From positions 27,028 to 91,027 of the forward strand of contig CAYFGQ010000005.1 in NCBI GenBank assembly GCA_964342525.1: 64,000 bases of DNA, read 5' to 3'. The position numbers were made by a program, and so were the translations under genes. The stretch comes from G963676205 sp964342525. GTDB lineage: Bacteria; Campylobacterota; Campylobacteria; Campylobacterales; Arcobacteraceae. Below are positions 7,570-16,126 of this stretch, piece after piece. Below the pieces are notes generated by a model. That model made no database searches. It was not told the DNA's origin and saw only the letters and a program-made list of their open reading frames with translations. Within the stretch, counting starts at the first letter, position 1; every line of letters begins with the position of its first letter.

Positions 7570-9543
7570 TCAATCTTTTATAGGTATTTCAACTATAAAC
7601 TTTGCCCCTGTAAAACTTTTTTGCTCATATTGATAAGTATAGTTTTCAACATGAATAGCTCCATGTAAACTTTGCTCTATTATATTTTTACTCATATATA
7701 ATCCTATACCAGTACCTTGGGATTTAAACTTGGTAGTAAAATATGGCTCAAAAATCCTATCTAAAATATCTTTTTTAATACCACCAGCATTGTCATAAAC
7801 TTCTATTACTAAGTTATCATCTATTTGTTTTGTATTTATAAAAATATATCTATCTGATTCTATATTTAAAAGGGCGTCTTTTGCATTATTTACAATATTT
7901 AATAATACTTGAATAAGCTCATTTTTAAATGAAGTACATTTAATATTTTGGATATCTTTTTTTACCACAATATCTTTACTTTCTAAATTTGAAGATATTA
8001 GATTAAATACCTGCTGTATAGCAACATCTACTTCAAATTCAACCTTTTCTTTTTGATTGGAATAAAAATTTTTAAAGTCATCAATAGTTTGAGATAATAC
8101 TTGAGTACTAGTGACAATATTTTTTAGATCATCGTCTATTTGTTCCTCACTAATCATATTCATCTCTTTTCTTATTCTAATTCCACTTGCTAAGGTACTA
8201 ATCGCAGATAAAGGCTGTCTCCATTGGTGGGCAATATTTCCAAGCATTTCACCCATAGCCACTAATTTTGACTGTTGATTTAATATAAGATCTTTTTTTC
8301 TTAGTACATTTACTTGTTGATTTATTTTATTTTCTAAATCCATGTTTAGTTTTTCTAATTCTTCATTTTTACTATTGATCTCTTCAGAATAATAGATAAA
8401 TGTCTTTTTGATTTTTTTAGAGATGATCATTACAATTAAAACAATGATTAAAGATAAAGCTATGGATATAAGTATAATAAGATTTATATTCTCATTTAAT
8501 CTCTCCTCAAGTATCTGTTTTTTCTCTTTTATTTGTAAGTTTAGATTATCCGTATAAAGCCCTGTACCAATCACCCAATTTAGTTTTTTATTATATACGA
8601 TATAAGATATCTTTTTTGAAGGTACAAAATCATCAAATAACTTTTTATCTTGATTATATTCTAAAAAGCCACCATTATCTTTCTTTGCCTTATCTAAAAT
8701 AAAATTTACATTCTTTTGAATAATAGAAGATAGATTTTTTAAAGGCACACCTATGATATTTTTATTTTTATGGGATATGGGTGTACCATCTTTATGAATT
8801 ACAAAAATATAAGCATCATCTTGAAATTTCAATTCATCAATAATCTTAGCTGAAACTTTTGCTATATTTTGTTTTATATCCTCTTCATATATTGCTGTCC
8901 CAATCACAATATTTAAAGGCTCAAAAAGTTTTACATATCCTATCTTTTTACTCTTTTTTTGAGAACCTGGCTTATTCCAATACCAAGTATCAAAACCTTC
9001 ACCACTCTCTTTCATAACCTCTTTATAACTATTAAAAAGATTCTTTTTATTTTTATCTTCTAAATTTATCAAAGATTTACCCACAAAAGATGGAGAAGCA
9101 GGTAAAGAGATAGAGGTAGCATCTTTTGCATCATAAATAAAAAAGTACCCACTATTATTATCAAAGAAACGTATATTTTTCATTTGATCATCTATGATCT
9201 TATATATCTCTTTTTTTGATTTGTTTTTATTATTTTCATAGATAGTATTTAATATGGAATGTCCCAAATTGATATAATGCTTTACAACTTGTTCTGATTC
9301 TTCTAGTTGATAAATATAGTTTTTATCTATAGTATTTGATACATTATCTATTCTATTTTTGATTTTTTGCTTTATATTTTTTAGATAGTTTTTTTCTAAA
9401 TCTTCAACTTCTTTTTCATATGTTGTATGTATTGAATTAATATATACATTTGTTAAAATAAAAGAAGTGACCAATACTCCAATTACGGGTAAAAAAACAA
9501 TCCAATTAAGAAGATTATTATTTTTGGAACTTATATTTTTCAT
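7570..9543 (-). CDS. membrane sensor histidine kinase with Cache-type sensor
   Basis: A 657-residue inner-membrane kinase. TM1 (about 12-34), a large periplasmic part (about 35-350) with two Cache-like repeats (NNSGYFFIYDA and DDAYIFVIHKDG are the strand-turn signatures), TM2 (about 352-376), a coiled coil and the kinase core. The phospho-acceptor histidine lies in GNIAHQWRQPLS, the H-box form typical of this phylum; N-box NELIQVLLNIVNNAKD, G1 DNAGGI and G2 GTGIGLYMSK are complete. The sensor probably binds a small organic ligand such as an amino or carboxylic acid. It is divergent from the double-receiver protein at 9737, which is the obvious candidate partner, although no transfer can be shown from sequence. 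Confidence 0.88.
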   Translation of the reverse strand: MKNISSKNNNLLNWIVFLPVIGVLVTSFILTNVYINSIHTTYEKEVEDLEKNYLKNIKQKIKNRIDNVSNTIDKNYIYQLEESEQVVKHYINLGHSILNTIYENNKNKSKKEIYKIIDDQMKNIRFFDNNSGYFFIYDAKDATSISLPASPSFVGKSLINLEDKNKKNLFNSYKEVMKESGEGFDTWYWNKPGSQKKSKKIGYVKLFEPLNIVIGTAIYEEDIKQNIAKVSAKIIDELKFQDDAYIFVIHKDGTPISHKNKNIIGVPLKNLSSIIQKNVNFILDKAKKDNGGFLEYNQDKKLFDDFVPSKKISYIVYNKKLNWVIGTGLYTDNLNLQIKEKKQILEERLNENINLIILISIALSLIIVLIVMIISKKIKKTFIYYSEEINSKNEELEKLNMDLENKINQQVNVLRKKDLILNQQSKLVAMGEMLGNIAHQWRQPLSAISTLASGIRIRKEMNMISEEQIDDDLKNIVTSTQVLSQTIDDFKNFYSNQKEKVEFEVDVAIQQVFNLISSNLESKDIVVKKDIQNIKCTSFKNELIQVLLNIVNNAKDALLNIESDRYIFINTKQIDDNLVIEVYDNAGGIKKDILDRIFEPYFTTKFKSQGTGIGLYMSKNIIEQSLHGAIHVENYTYQYEQKSFTGAKFIVEIPIKD

Positions 9544-9667
9544 TTTAAATTATAACTAATTGTATTTAAAAGTTACTCCATTTTTACTGATTGTTTAGCT
9601 TATTCTCATATTTGAGTAAAATGAATAAGTATTTATATTTTTTTATCTAAACTGCAAAAAAAGCATG

Positions 9668-9673
9668 TATAAT
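9668..9673 (+). promoter_or_regulatory. candidate -10 of the double-receiver gene
   Basis: TATAAT preceded by TG (extended -10). The predicted leader of about 55 bases carries a small hairpin, TAGCCA-TTAT-TGGCTA, at 9704-9719. Confidence 0.45.
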
Positions 9674-9736
9674 TATATTTTTAATTATAAATTCAAATTT
9701 TTATAGCCATTATTGGCTAATTCATAAGGTATTAAA

Positions 9737-10735
9737 ATGTTAAATATTTTAGTAGTAGAAGATAGTAAACTTATACAACATATGATTCAAAAAGCTTTAA
9801 GCAGTGCTGATTTTAATGTACTTGTTGCCACAACCTTTGAAGAGGCGAGAAATATTACAGAGTCCAATAAAGATATTTTTTTGGCAATCTTAGATCTAAC
9901 TCTACCCGATACAAAAGATGATGAGATAGTTGATTTTATGTTAGATATAGAGATACCATCTATTGTTTATTCTGGTTCATACGACTATTCAAAGGTTGAA
10001 CAACTTATGTCAAAACCTATTATTGATTATGTAATTAAAAATTCGGATAATGATATAGAGTACATTGTAGATTTAGCAAAAAAGCTTGAGAGATATAGGG
10101 GCTTAAATGCTTTGATTGTTGATGACTCAAACGTAACACTTACCATGCTAAAAGATTATATTCAACCTTTAGGTTTTAATATCCTTACAGCAAAAAATGG
10201 ACAAGAAGCCCTTGAAATTGCTGAGGAAAATCCTATCAGCCTTATGATCACTGATTATAATATGCCTGTTATGGATGGATTTGAACTTGTTCAAAAGATA
10301 AGAAAAAAGTATAAAAAAGAGGATCTTAAAATCATCTCTGTTACTTCATCTGATTCCATTGAGATCTCTACAAAGATGCTAAAGTTTGGGGCAAATGCTT
10401 TTTTAAGAAAACCATACTCAAAAGATGAATTAAACTCAATTATAAATAATCTAATAGCCTCATTATTCTCTGAAAAAGAGAATATCCAATATAGAAAAGA
10501 TCTTACAAATCTAATAAGACAGATAAAAATAGATAATCTAGAAAATACAAAAGCAAAAAATTTAAATGAAAAAAGATTAGAAGAGCTAAAACAAGAAAAT
10601 AAAGATCTTTTAAAAGCTATGAATAAACAAAAAACTGAAAATGAGATATTAATCCAAAGATTAAGAACCCTAATGAAAGAGCCTAAATTTAAAGAGGTAA
10701 CTAGAGCTGCCCATAAGATAGAACAACCTAGTTAG
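9737..10735 (+). CDS. double-receiver response regulator with C-terminal coiled coil
   Basis: The 332-residue protein has two CheY-like receivers: the first (about 1-120) with acidic pair VVED and phospho-acceptor Asp53 in LAILDLTLPD; the second (about 125-240) with IVDDS, LMITDYNMPVMDG and KPYS. Residues about 245-332 form a charged coiled coil with no DNA-binding or catalytic domain. Such proteins act as phosphate relays or as scaffolds for partner kinases. It is transcribed away from the Cache kinase at 7570-9543, with which it may form a signalling unit. Confidence 0.85.
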   Translation: MLNILVVEDSKLIQHMIQKALSSADFNVLVATTFEEARNITESNKDIFLAILDLTLPDTKDDEIVDFMLDIEIPSIVYSGSYDYSKVEQLMSKPIIDYVIKNSDNDIEYIVDLAKKLERYRGLNALIVDDSNVTLTMLKDYIQPLGFNILTAKNGQEALEIAEENPISLMITDYNMPVMDGFELVQKIRKKYKKEDLKIISVTSSDSIEISTKMLKFGANAFLRKPYSKDELNSIINNLIASLFSEKENIQYRKDLTNLIRQIKIDNLENTKAKNLNEKRLEELKQENKDLLKAMNKQKTENEILIQRLRTLMKEPKFKEVTRAAHKIEQPS

Positions 10736-10749
10736 GGAGTTCTATCTTT

Positions 10750-11364
10750 TTATAAAACTATCAAATCTTTTAAAGTATATGCAATACTTAACATCACTAT
10801 ACCTATACCAATATCAAGTACCTTCCAAGTAATAGGTTTTTTAAATATAGGAATTAAAAATCTAGCACCAAATCCAAGTAAAGAGAACCAAGTAGTTGAA
10901 GCCATAGCTGCCCCAATTAAAAAATAGATTTTCATACTATCATCTATATTTGCACCAACTCCACCAATAAGAAGTATAGTATCAAGATAAGTATGGGGAT
11001 TTAAAAAAGTAAAAACCAAAAGCATAGTGATCACTTTTTTTAATGGATTTGTTTTTATTTGATCATCTATTTTCATACTTTCATTTTTTAGTGCAGCTTT
11101 AAATGAAAGTAAAGCATATATAACTAAAAACACAATCCCTATCACTGCTATTATATTAATAAATAATTGATTCCCTTGTATAAAATAGCCAAGACCTAAT
11201 ACTCCCATAGAGATCAATGTAATATCAAAAATAATACATAAAGCTACAGCAATACCCACATACTGTCTAAGTAGCCCTAATTTTAAAATATAAGCATTTT
11301 GAGCACCTATAGCAACTATAAGTGAAAAGGTAATGATAAAACCTTTAATTAATACTTCAAACAT
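10750..11364 (-). CDS. LysE/ArgO family amino-acid exporter
   Basis: The 204-residue membrane protein has six hydrophobic helices and the family signature near the N-terminus, AIGAQNAYILKLGL, matching the G-A-Q-N-A-[FY]-x-[IL] motif of LysE/ArgO basic amino-acid exporters. A conserved mid-protein segment, FLNPHTYLDT, also fits. It is the last gene of the minus-strand amino-acid transport operon and its start overlaps the end of marC by 8 bases. The location beside an uptake system suggests export of excess amino acid; substrate is unknown. Confidence 0.88.
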   Translation of the reverse strand: MFEVLIKGFIITFSLIVAIGAQNAYILKLGLLRQYVGIAVALCIIFDITLISMGVLGLGYFIQGNQLFINIIAVIGIVFLVIYALLSFKAALKNESMKIDDQIKTNPLKKVITMLLVFTFLNPHTYLDTILLIGGVGANIDDSMKIYFLIGAAMASTTWFSLLGFGARFLIPIFKKPITWKVLDIGIGIVMLSIAYTLKDLIVL

Positions 11365-11986
11365 TCCAATATACCTTTGCTAAACTTACTATTCCACTTA
11401 CAATAAATTGCACTGCAATTGCACCTACAATAAGTCCCATAAGTTTTGTAACTATATTTTGTCCTGTGATCCCTATATATTTTTTAATATAAACAGAATT
11501 TCTCAATATCAAATAAAACACAAAAGCATTTATCAAAAAGGCTAAGGTAATGGAGACGATATCCACAAAGGTTTCAGCTTGGTGTTTAAAGATGATGATT
11601 GTAGTAAAAAGCCCAGTACCAAATGCTATAGGGATACCAATAGGGATGATAGCCATCTCTTCATCATCCTTATTATCTTCATCAGATTGTTTTTGTGAAG
11701 CTTTTCCATTTACCATAGAGATTGCCATCAAAATAAGCACAAGCCCACCCATAACTTTTAAGGAATCTTCCCCTATACCAAAAAGCTTTAAAATAAATTC
11801 ACCAGTAATAAGCACTACAAAAAAAGCTATTACAATAGTGATGGTTGATTTATATGCTACTTTTGATATTTGTGTTTTTGTGATGTTTGGGCTAAGAAGG
11901 GATAAGGCGATTGCACTTATCCCTATGGGATCCATAATAGCAAAAAACGTAATTGATTGCTGTAAAAAGGCTTGAATGAGTTCCAA
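11357..11986 (-). CDS. MarC family (UPF0056) membrane protein
   Basis: A 209-residue protein with six predicted helices beginning FFAIMDPIGISAIALSLL, the MarC signature (F-x-x-x-[DN]-P-x-G). A hydrophilic loop near residues 94-106 is rich in Asp and Lys (KQSDEDNKDDEE). MarC proteins are inner-membrane proteins without a settled function; some are proposed transporters. The start codon directly follows the stop of the ABC permease, and the end overlaps lysE, so it is part of the same transcript. Confidence 0.88.
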   Translation of the reverse strand: MELIQAFLQQSITFFAIMDPIGISAIALSLLSPNITKTQISKVAYKSTITIVIAFFVVLITGEFILKLFGIGEDSLKVMGGLVLILMAISMVNGKASQKQSDEDNKDDEEMAIIPIGIPIAFGTGLFTTIIIFKHQAETFVDIVSITLAFLINAFVFYLILRNSVYIKKYIGITGQNIVTKLMGLIVGAIAVQFIVSGIVSLAKVYWNV

Positions 11987-12955
11987 TTAACTCATTCCCC
12001 CTTTTGCTTCCATGCGTTTCTCTAAACGGTGCCCAATTAAACTTAAAATTGATGTGATAGATAGATATAAAAGTGCTACAACTATCCAAGTCTCAAATGG
12101 CGAGAAGGTATTTGCCACAATCTCTTTACCAACTTTTGTAAGATCAGTAATAGAGATAACAGATACTAAAGATGAATCTTTTATAAGTGATATCATCTCA
12201 CCCACAAGTGTTGGCAATGCTCTTTTAAATGCTTGAGGTAGGATAATATATCTCATAGCTTCAAAGTTTGAAATACCAAGGGATTTTGCAGCTTCAAGTT
12301 GACCTTTATCAATTGATTGAATTGCACCCCTTAATATCTCAGCCATATATGCACCAAAAAATATACCTAGAGATAATACACCAGCTACAAATCTTTCAAG
12401 TTCAAATATATTTGCAACAATAAAATAAAATAAAAAGATCTGTACAAGTAAAGGTGTTCCCCTAACTACTGTAATATATACTGTAGCAATATACCTTAAA
12501 AATAAAAAGTTCGAGAGCTTCATAAATGCAACAACAACACCTATCACAAGGGTGAGTATTGCAGCAAAAAATGATATCTTAAGAGTAACCCAAAGACCAT
12601 TTAATATGGGACCTGCTCTAAGCTCCTCTTTTGAAGCAATATAATCACCCTCATAAACATCTTCACCAACTTCATAATCAAATGAAAAACTACTATCTAA
12701 GTACTCTATCTCAATCTTTTCATCAGTTTCAATAAAGTATTTACCATCTTCTAATACTAGTTTTCCATCTGCTGGAGCTTCTATTGAAATAGTTTCATTA
12801 TATGCAAAGTACTTTGGAACAGCATTCCATTTCCATACATAATTCATATTTGCTGCAGCAAGATATAAAAAATATCCAATAGCAATATAAAAAGCTAGGG
12901 CTATTCCTACCCCTAGCTGTCTATTTTGAGCAAATGTATCTTTTCTTTTTGCCAT
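11987..12955 (-). CDS. polar amino-acid ABC transporter permease
   Basis: The 322-residue permease of the His/Glu/Gln type carries GTPLLVQIFLFYF near residue 170 and the cytoplasmic EAA loop LEAAKSLGISNFEAMRYIIL, which docks to the ATPase. Its N-terminus is longer than usual. After TM1 (about 17-36) comes an acidic extracytoplasmic insertion of roughly 75 residues (about 40-115, with EYLDSSFSFDYEVGEDVYEG) before the permease core. The insertion may help receive the binding protein. Only one permease gene is present, so it probably works as a homodimer. Confidence 0.9.
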   Translation of the reverse strand: MAKRKDTFAQNRQLGVGIALAFYIAIGYFLYLAAANMNYVWKWNAVPKYFAYNETISIEAPADGKLVLEDGKYFIETDEKIEIEYLDSSFSFDYEVGEDVYEGDYIASKEELRAGPILNGLWVTLKISFFAAILTLVIGVVVAFMKLSNFLFLRYIATVYITVVRGTPLLVQIFLFYFIVANIFELERFVAGVLSLGIFFGAYMAEILRGAIQSIDKGQLEAAKSLGISNFEAMRYIILPQAFKRALPTLVGEMISLIKDSSLVSVISITDLTKVGKEIVANTFSPFETWIVVALLYLSITSILSLIGHRLEKRMEAKGGMS

Positions 12956-12958
12956 CTA

Positions 12959-13792
12959 TTATTGTACTCTTTTAAGCCAATCTGTTTCTCTTAGCCATTT
13001 TTTATTTAATTTATCATGGAAACCAACAACTTTATCCTCTTTTACTTGTCTTAAGAAGTTGTTTAACCAATTAAGAAAATCTGGATCACCTTTTCTAATC
13101 GCCCAACCTAATGGCTCATATGTAAGTGGAGTATCTAAGTGAACAAGTCTACCTTTACCCTTATCAGACATAAATAAGATATTGTATGGCTGATCATATA
13201 CCATTGCATCAGCTCTACCATTTAATACTTCAGCTGCCGCGTCAGCTTCTGTCTCAAAAGTAATGATTTTTGCTTTTTTAAAGAATTTTCTTGTAGCAAC
13301 TTCTCCTGTTACACCTAATTTAGTAACAACTGTATACTCTTTTTTATCAAGATCTTTTGCAGATTTAACTTTAGAAGCTAATTTTTTATCCATCATAATT
13401 GTTTGACCAACAACTACATAAGGGTTTGCAAAATTTACTTTTAAGTTTCTTTGTTGAGTAATTGTCATACCAGACATAATAATATCACATTTATTTGTAA
13501 TAAGTGCAGCGATAATTCCATCCCAAGCAGTAGGGATAAATTTAACCTTTACACCCATATCTTTTGCCATTCTTTTACCCATATCTACGTCATAACCTAT
13601 GATTCTACCTTTTTTATCTTTCATCTCAAAAGGCATATAACCAGGCTCCATACATACTCTCATCTCACCTCTTTCAAGGATTTGATTTAGTGTTGATTTC
13701 TTCCACAGATTGATATCATCTGCAGAACCTACAGTGATAAATGAAGCCATTGCTACAGCAGCAAAAGCAACTTTTTTAAATAAATTCGTCAT
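12959..13792 (-). CDS. amino-acid ABC transporter periplasmic binding protein
   Basis: The 277-residue protein has a Sec signal peptide (about 1-24, cut near VGSA-DD) and a family 3 solute-binding fold: LERGEMRVCMEPGYMPFE at the start of lobe 1, GYDVDMGKRMAKDMG, DIIMSGMTITQQR (the family signature region) and a second-lobe segment ADAMVYDQPYN. This family binds polar amino acids such as Glu, Gln, His or Arg; the specific ligand cannot be read. It lies between ATPase and permease with gaps of 25 and 3 bases. Confidence 0.92.
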   Translation of the reverse strand: MTNLFKKVAFAAVAMASFITVGSADDINLWKKSTLNQILERGEMRVCMEPGYMPFEMKDKKGRIIGYDVDMGKRMAKDMGVKVKFIPTAWDGIIAALITNKCDIIMSGMTITQQRNLKVNFANPYVVVGQTIMMDKKLASKVKSAKDLDKKEYTVVTKLGVTGEVATRKFFKKAKIITFETEADAAAEVLNGRADAMVYDQPYNILFMSDKGKGRLVHLDTPLTYEPLGWAIRKGDPDFLNWLNNFLRQVKEDKVVGFHDKLNKKWLRETDWLKRVQ

Positions 13793-13817
13793 TCTTTCTT
13801 CCTTAGTTTGAATTTTA

Positions 13818-14558
13818 TTAGTGAACTAATATCTCTTTTAAAAATTTCTGAGCACGCTCAGATTTAGGGTTGTTAAAAAACTCTTCTGGTGTATTTTCTT
13901 CTACAATTGTTCCTGCATCCATAAATACTATTCTATCTCCAACCTCTTTTGCAAAACCCATCTCATGCGTTACACATACTAGTGTAAAGTTTTCTTTTGC
14001 TAAGTCTTTCATTACAGATAATACATCCCCAATTGTTTCAGGATCAAGTGCAGATGTAGGCTCATCAAAAAGTATCACTTTTGGTTTCATTGCTAAAGAT
14101 CTAGCTATGGCAATTCTTTGTTTTTGACCACCACTTAAATCACTTGGATAAGCATCAGCTTTATGTTCTAGCTTTACCTTTTTTAAAAGCTCCATTGCAA
14201 TATCATCAGATTCTTTTTTACTTCTTTTTTTTACAAGTTTTTGAGCTATTGTGATATTTTCTAGTATTGTTAAATGGGGAAAAAGATTAAAATGTTGGAA
14301 TACCATACCAACTTCACTTCTTATCTCTTTTAGATTCTTTTTACTCTCATGAATATTCATACCATCAACAATAATATCTCCGCTATCAATATCTTCAAGT
14401 CCATTTATACATCTAATTAATGTAGATTTACCAGACCCACTAGGTCCACAAACCACGACAATTTCACCCTTTGCAACACTAAAGTTTACATTTTTTAAAA
14501 CATGAAAATCATCATAATATTTATCAATGTTATTCATTGAAATTATGGGTTTATCCAT
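13818..14558 (-). CDS. amino-acid ABC transporter ATPase (GlnQ/HisP type)
   Basis: The 246-residue ATPase has Walker A GPSGSGKST, Q-loop VFQHFNLFPH, signature LSGGQKQR, Walker B VILFDEPTSALD and switch histidine in VTHEM. FPHLTILEN and the overall length fit the polar amino-acid uptake subfamily. It is the first gene of the five-gene operon ATPase, binding protein, permease, marC, lysE, and is preceded by AAAGGGAATAA as ribosome binding site. Confidence 0.94.
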   Translation of the reverse strand: MDKPIISMNNIDKYYDDFHVLKNVNFSVAKGEIVVVCGPSGSGKSTLIRCINGLEDIDSGDIIVDGMNIHESKKNLKEIRSEVGMVFQHFNLFPHLTILENITIAQKLVKKRSKKESDDIAMELLKKVKLEHKADAYPSDLSGGQKQRIAIARSLAMKPKVILFDEPTSALDPETIGDVLSVMKDLAKENFTLVCVTHEMGFAKEVGDRIVFMDAGTIVEENTPEEFFNNPKSERAQKFLKEILVH

Positions 14559-14646
14559 TTATTCCCTTTTAGTTTTTTATCTATTTGAAATGGCTTTCTC
14601 GTAAAATACTACTTTAATATTTTTTAAATTTTGATTATGTATTTTG

Positions 14647-14688
14647 TTATACATATTTTTGACATAATTTATACATATTTTTGACATA
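14647..14688. repeat. paired 20-bp direct repeats between divergent transport genes
   Basis: TTATACATATTTTTGACATA occurs at 14647-14666 and again at 14669-14688, identical over 20 bases and 22 bases apart, about two helical turns. A third, partial copy (GACATATTTTACACA) overlaps the end. The position between the ABC operon and the EamA gene makes this a likely operator. Confidence 0.55.
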
Positions 14689-14742
14689 TTTTACACATTA
14701 CTATAAGAAATTCAAATATTTCTACTTTAATTTTTTTTGGGG

Positions 14743-14748
14743 TATAAT
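14743..14748 (+). promoter_or_regulatory. candidate -10 of the EamA gene
   Basis: TATAAT in GGGGTATAATCCGC, preceded by a T-tract, as in typical promoters of this phylum. A start about 8 bases on leaves a short leader with the TTGGAGAG ribosome binding site. Confidence 0.6.
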
Positions 14749-14774
14749 CCGCATTCTATTATTTTGGAGAGTAT

Positions 14775-15668
14775 ATGAAAAAAGAAAAATTACTAGAATA
14801 TCGTGCTGATTTTTTACTTCTAACAGTTGCAATTGCATGGGGTGTTACATTTTTAATGGTACAAGAAGCCATAGAAACTACTCCTGTTTATTCATTTTTA
14901 TTTTTTAGATTTGCTATTGCTACAATTATCATGTTTTTTATATCTTATAAATTTTTAAAAGAGTTTAATACAAAAGTTATATTTTATGGATTTGTATTGG
15001 CAAGTTTTCTTTTTGCAGGTTTTGCAACACAAACCTTTGGGCTTGCCCATACAAAAAGCTCAATCGTAGCTTTTCTTACAGGATTAAATGTAATCTTTGT
15101 ACCTTTCTTTTCATTTTTCTTATTTAAGGATAAGATTAAGAAAAATGTATTTGTCGCTTCTGTAATTGCGGTGATTGGTTTATATATGCTTACTATGAGT
15201 GGTTCTCTTACTTTTGGTACAGGTGAGATTTTAGCATTTATTTGTGGAGCAATGTTTGCCCTTCAAATAATCTATACAGGTAAATACTCTAAAAAAGTAA
15301 ATGTTTTCTTACTTGTGCTTGTACAGTTTTTCTTTGTGACAATCTACTCTTTAGCATTTTCTTTAGTCTTTGATGATGTAACATTTAATATAGATTTTAA
15401 CTATAGTTTTTATAAAGCAGTTCTAGTTACAGCAGTATTTGCTACAGTTTATGCCTTTTTGATCCAAACATATATGCAACAATTTACAACACCAACAAAA
15501 ACAGCAATTATATTTGCAATGGAACCTGTAAGTGCTGCTATCTATGGATATGGTGTAGGTGGTGAGATTTTAACAAATGTTCAAATAGTAGGAGCTGTTT
15601 TAATAGTAGTTGCTACACTTGTAGCAGAACTAAAAATAAAAGGGAGTCTAAAGCCCAAAAAGAATTAA
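14775..15668 (+). CDS. EamA/DMT family transporter
   Basis: The 297-residue protein has ten hydrophobic helices arranged as two EamA repeats (about 14-140 and 152-285). VAIAWGVTFLMVQEAIETTP opens the first repeat and ALQIIYTGKYSK the second; MEPVSAAIYGY near the end is the conserved E-P-x-x-[AS]-x-x-x-[GA] segment. These are metabolite or amino-acid exporters; the substrate is unknown. The shared upstream region with an amino-acid uptake operon suggests linked control. The 3' end overlaps the convergent lspA end by 4 bases. Confidence 0.88.
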   Translation: MKKEKLLEYRADFLLLTVAIAWGVTFLMVQEAIETTPVYSFLFFRFAIATIIMFFISYKFLKEFNTKVIFYGFVLASFLFAGFATQTFGLAHTKSSIVAFLTGLNVIFVPFFSFFLFKDKIKKNVFVASVIAVIGLYMLTMSGSLTFGTGEILAFICGAMFALQIIYTGKYSKKVNVFLLVLVQFFFVTIYSLAFSLVFDDVTFNIDFNYSFYKAVLVTAVFATVYAFLIQTYMQQFTTPTKTAIIFAMEPVSAAIYGYGVGGEILTNVQIVGAVLIVVATLVAELKIKGSLKPKKN

Positions 15669-16126
15669 TCTTTTAAGGCTTTCTCTTTTTTAGAATCTTG
15701 CCAAGAGATCCAAAGAATAAGAGCTACAGATATATTTATAAGTACATCTGCTAAATTAAATATGGCAAAATCAAACCAACAATGCCAATAAACATAATCC
15801 ACAACACCCTCATGGATAAATCTATCAAAAATATTACTAACACCACCAGCTGCAAGTAAAGAAATAGGGATATAATATCTCTCAAACACATCGCGATTTA
15901 AAAATAGATAAATAGCCCCTGCAGCTAACATAGCTATTTGGATATATTTTAGATTGCCCTCTAAAAAAGCAAACATTGAAAACGCTACACCCTTATTATA
16001 TGCAAGAATCAAAGATATACATTTAGAGTGGGCTTCAAATCCATTTACAAAAATAAATTTAATATATTGATCTACAATAAATAGAACAAAAAATAAAAAA
16101 CTAAAAAGTAAAAGTTTCTTTTTTAT
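15665..16126 (-). CDS. lspA: lipoprotein signal peptidase (signal peptidase II), apparent AUA start
   Basis: This aspartyl protease cleaves signal peptides of lipoproteins in the inner membrane. The catalytic motifs are present: GGVSNIFDRFIHEGVVDYV and FAIFNLADVLIN supply the two Asp. The family N-terminus (TM1 then DQ-x-x-K) is encoded upstream of the first canonical start as LFIVDQYIKFIF, so the real product is about 153 residues, the normal size. The only possible start for that frame is ATA at 16124-16126 (or ATT at 16127-16129), bounded by an in-frame TAA and preceded by AGGAG at good spacing. A TTG at 16010-16012 would give 115 residues without TM1. It overlaps the end of glmM. Confidence 0.85.
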   Translation of the reverse strand: MKKKLLLFSFLFFVLFIVDQYIKFIFVNGFEAHSKCISLILAYNKGVAFSMFAFLEGNLKYIQIAMLAAGAIYLFLNRDVFERYYIPISLLAAGGVSNIFDRFIHEGVVDYVYWHCWFDFAIFNLADVLINISVALILWISWQDSKKEKALKD

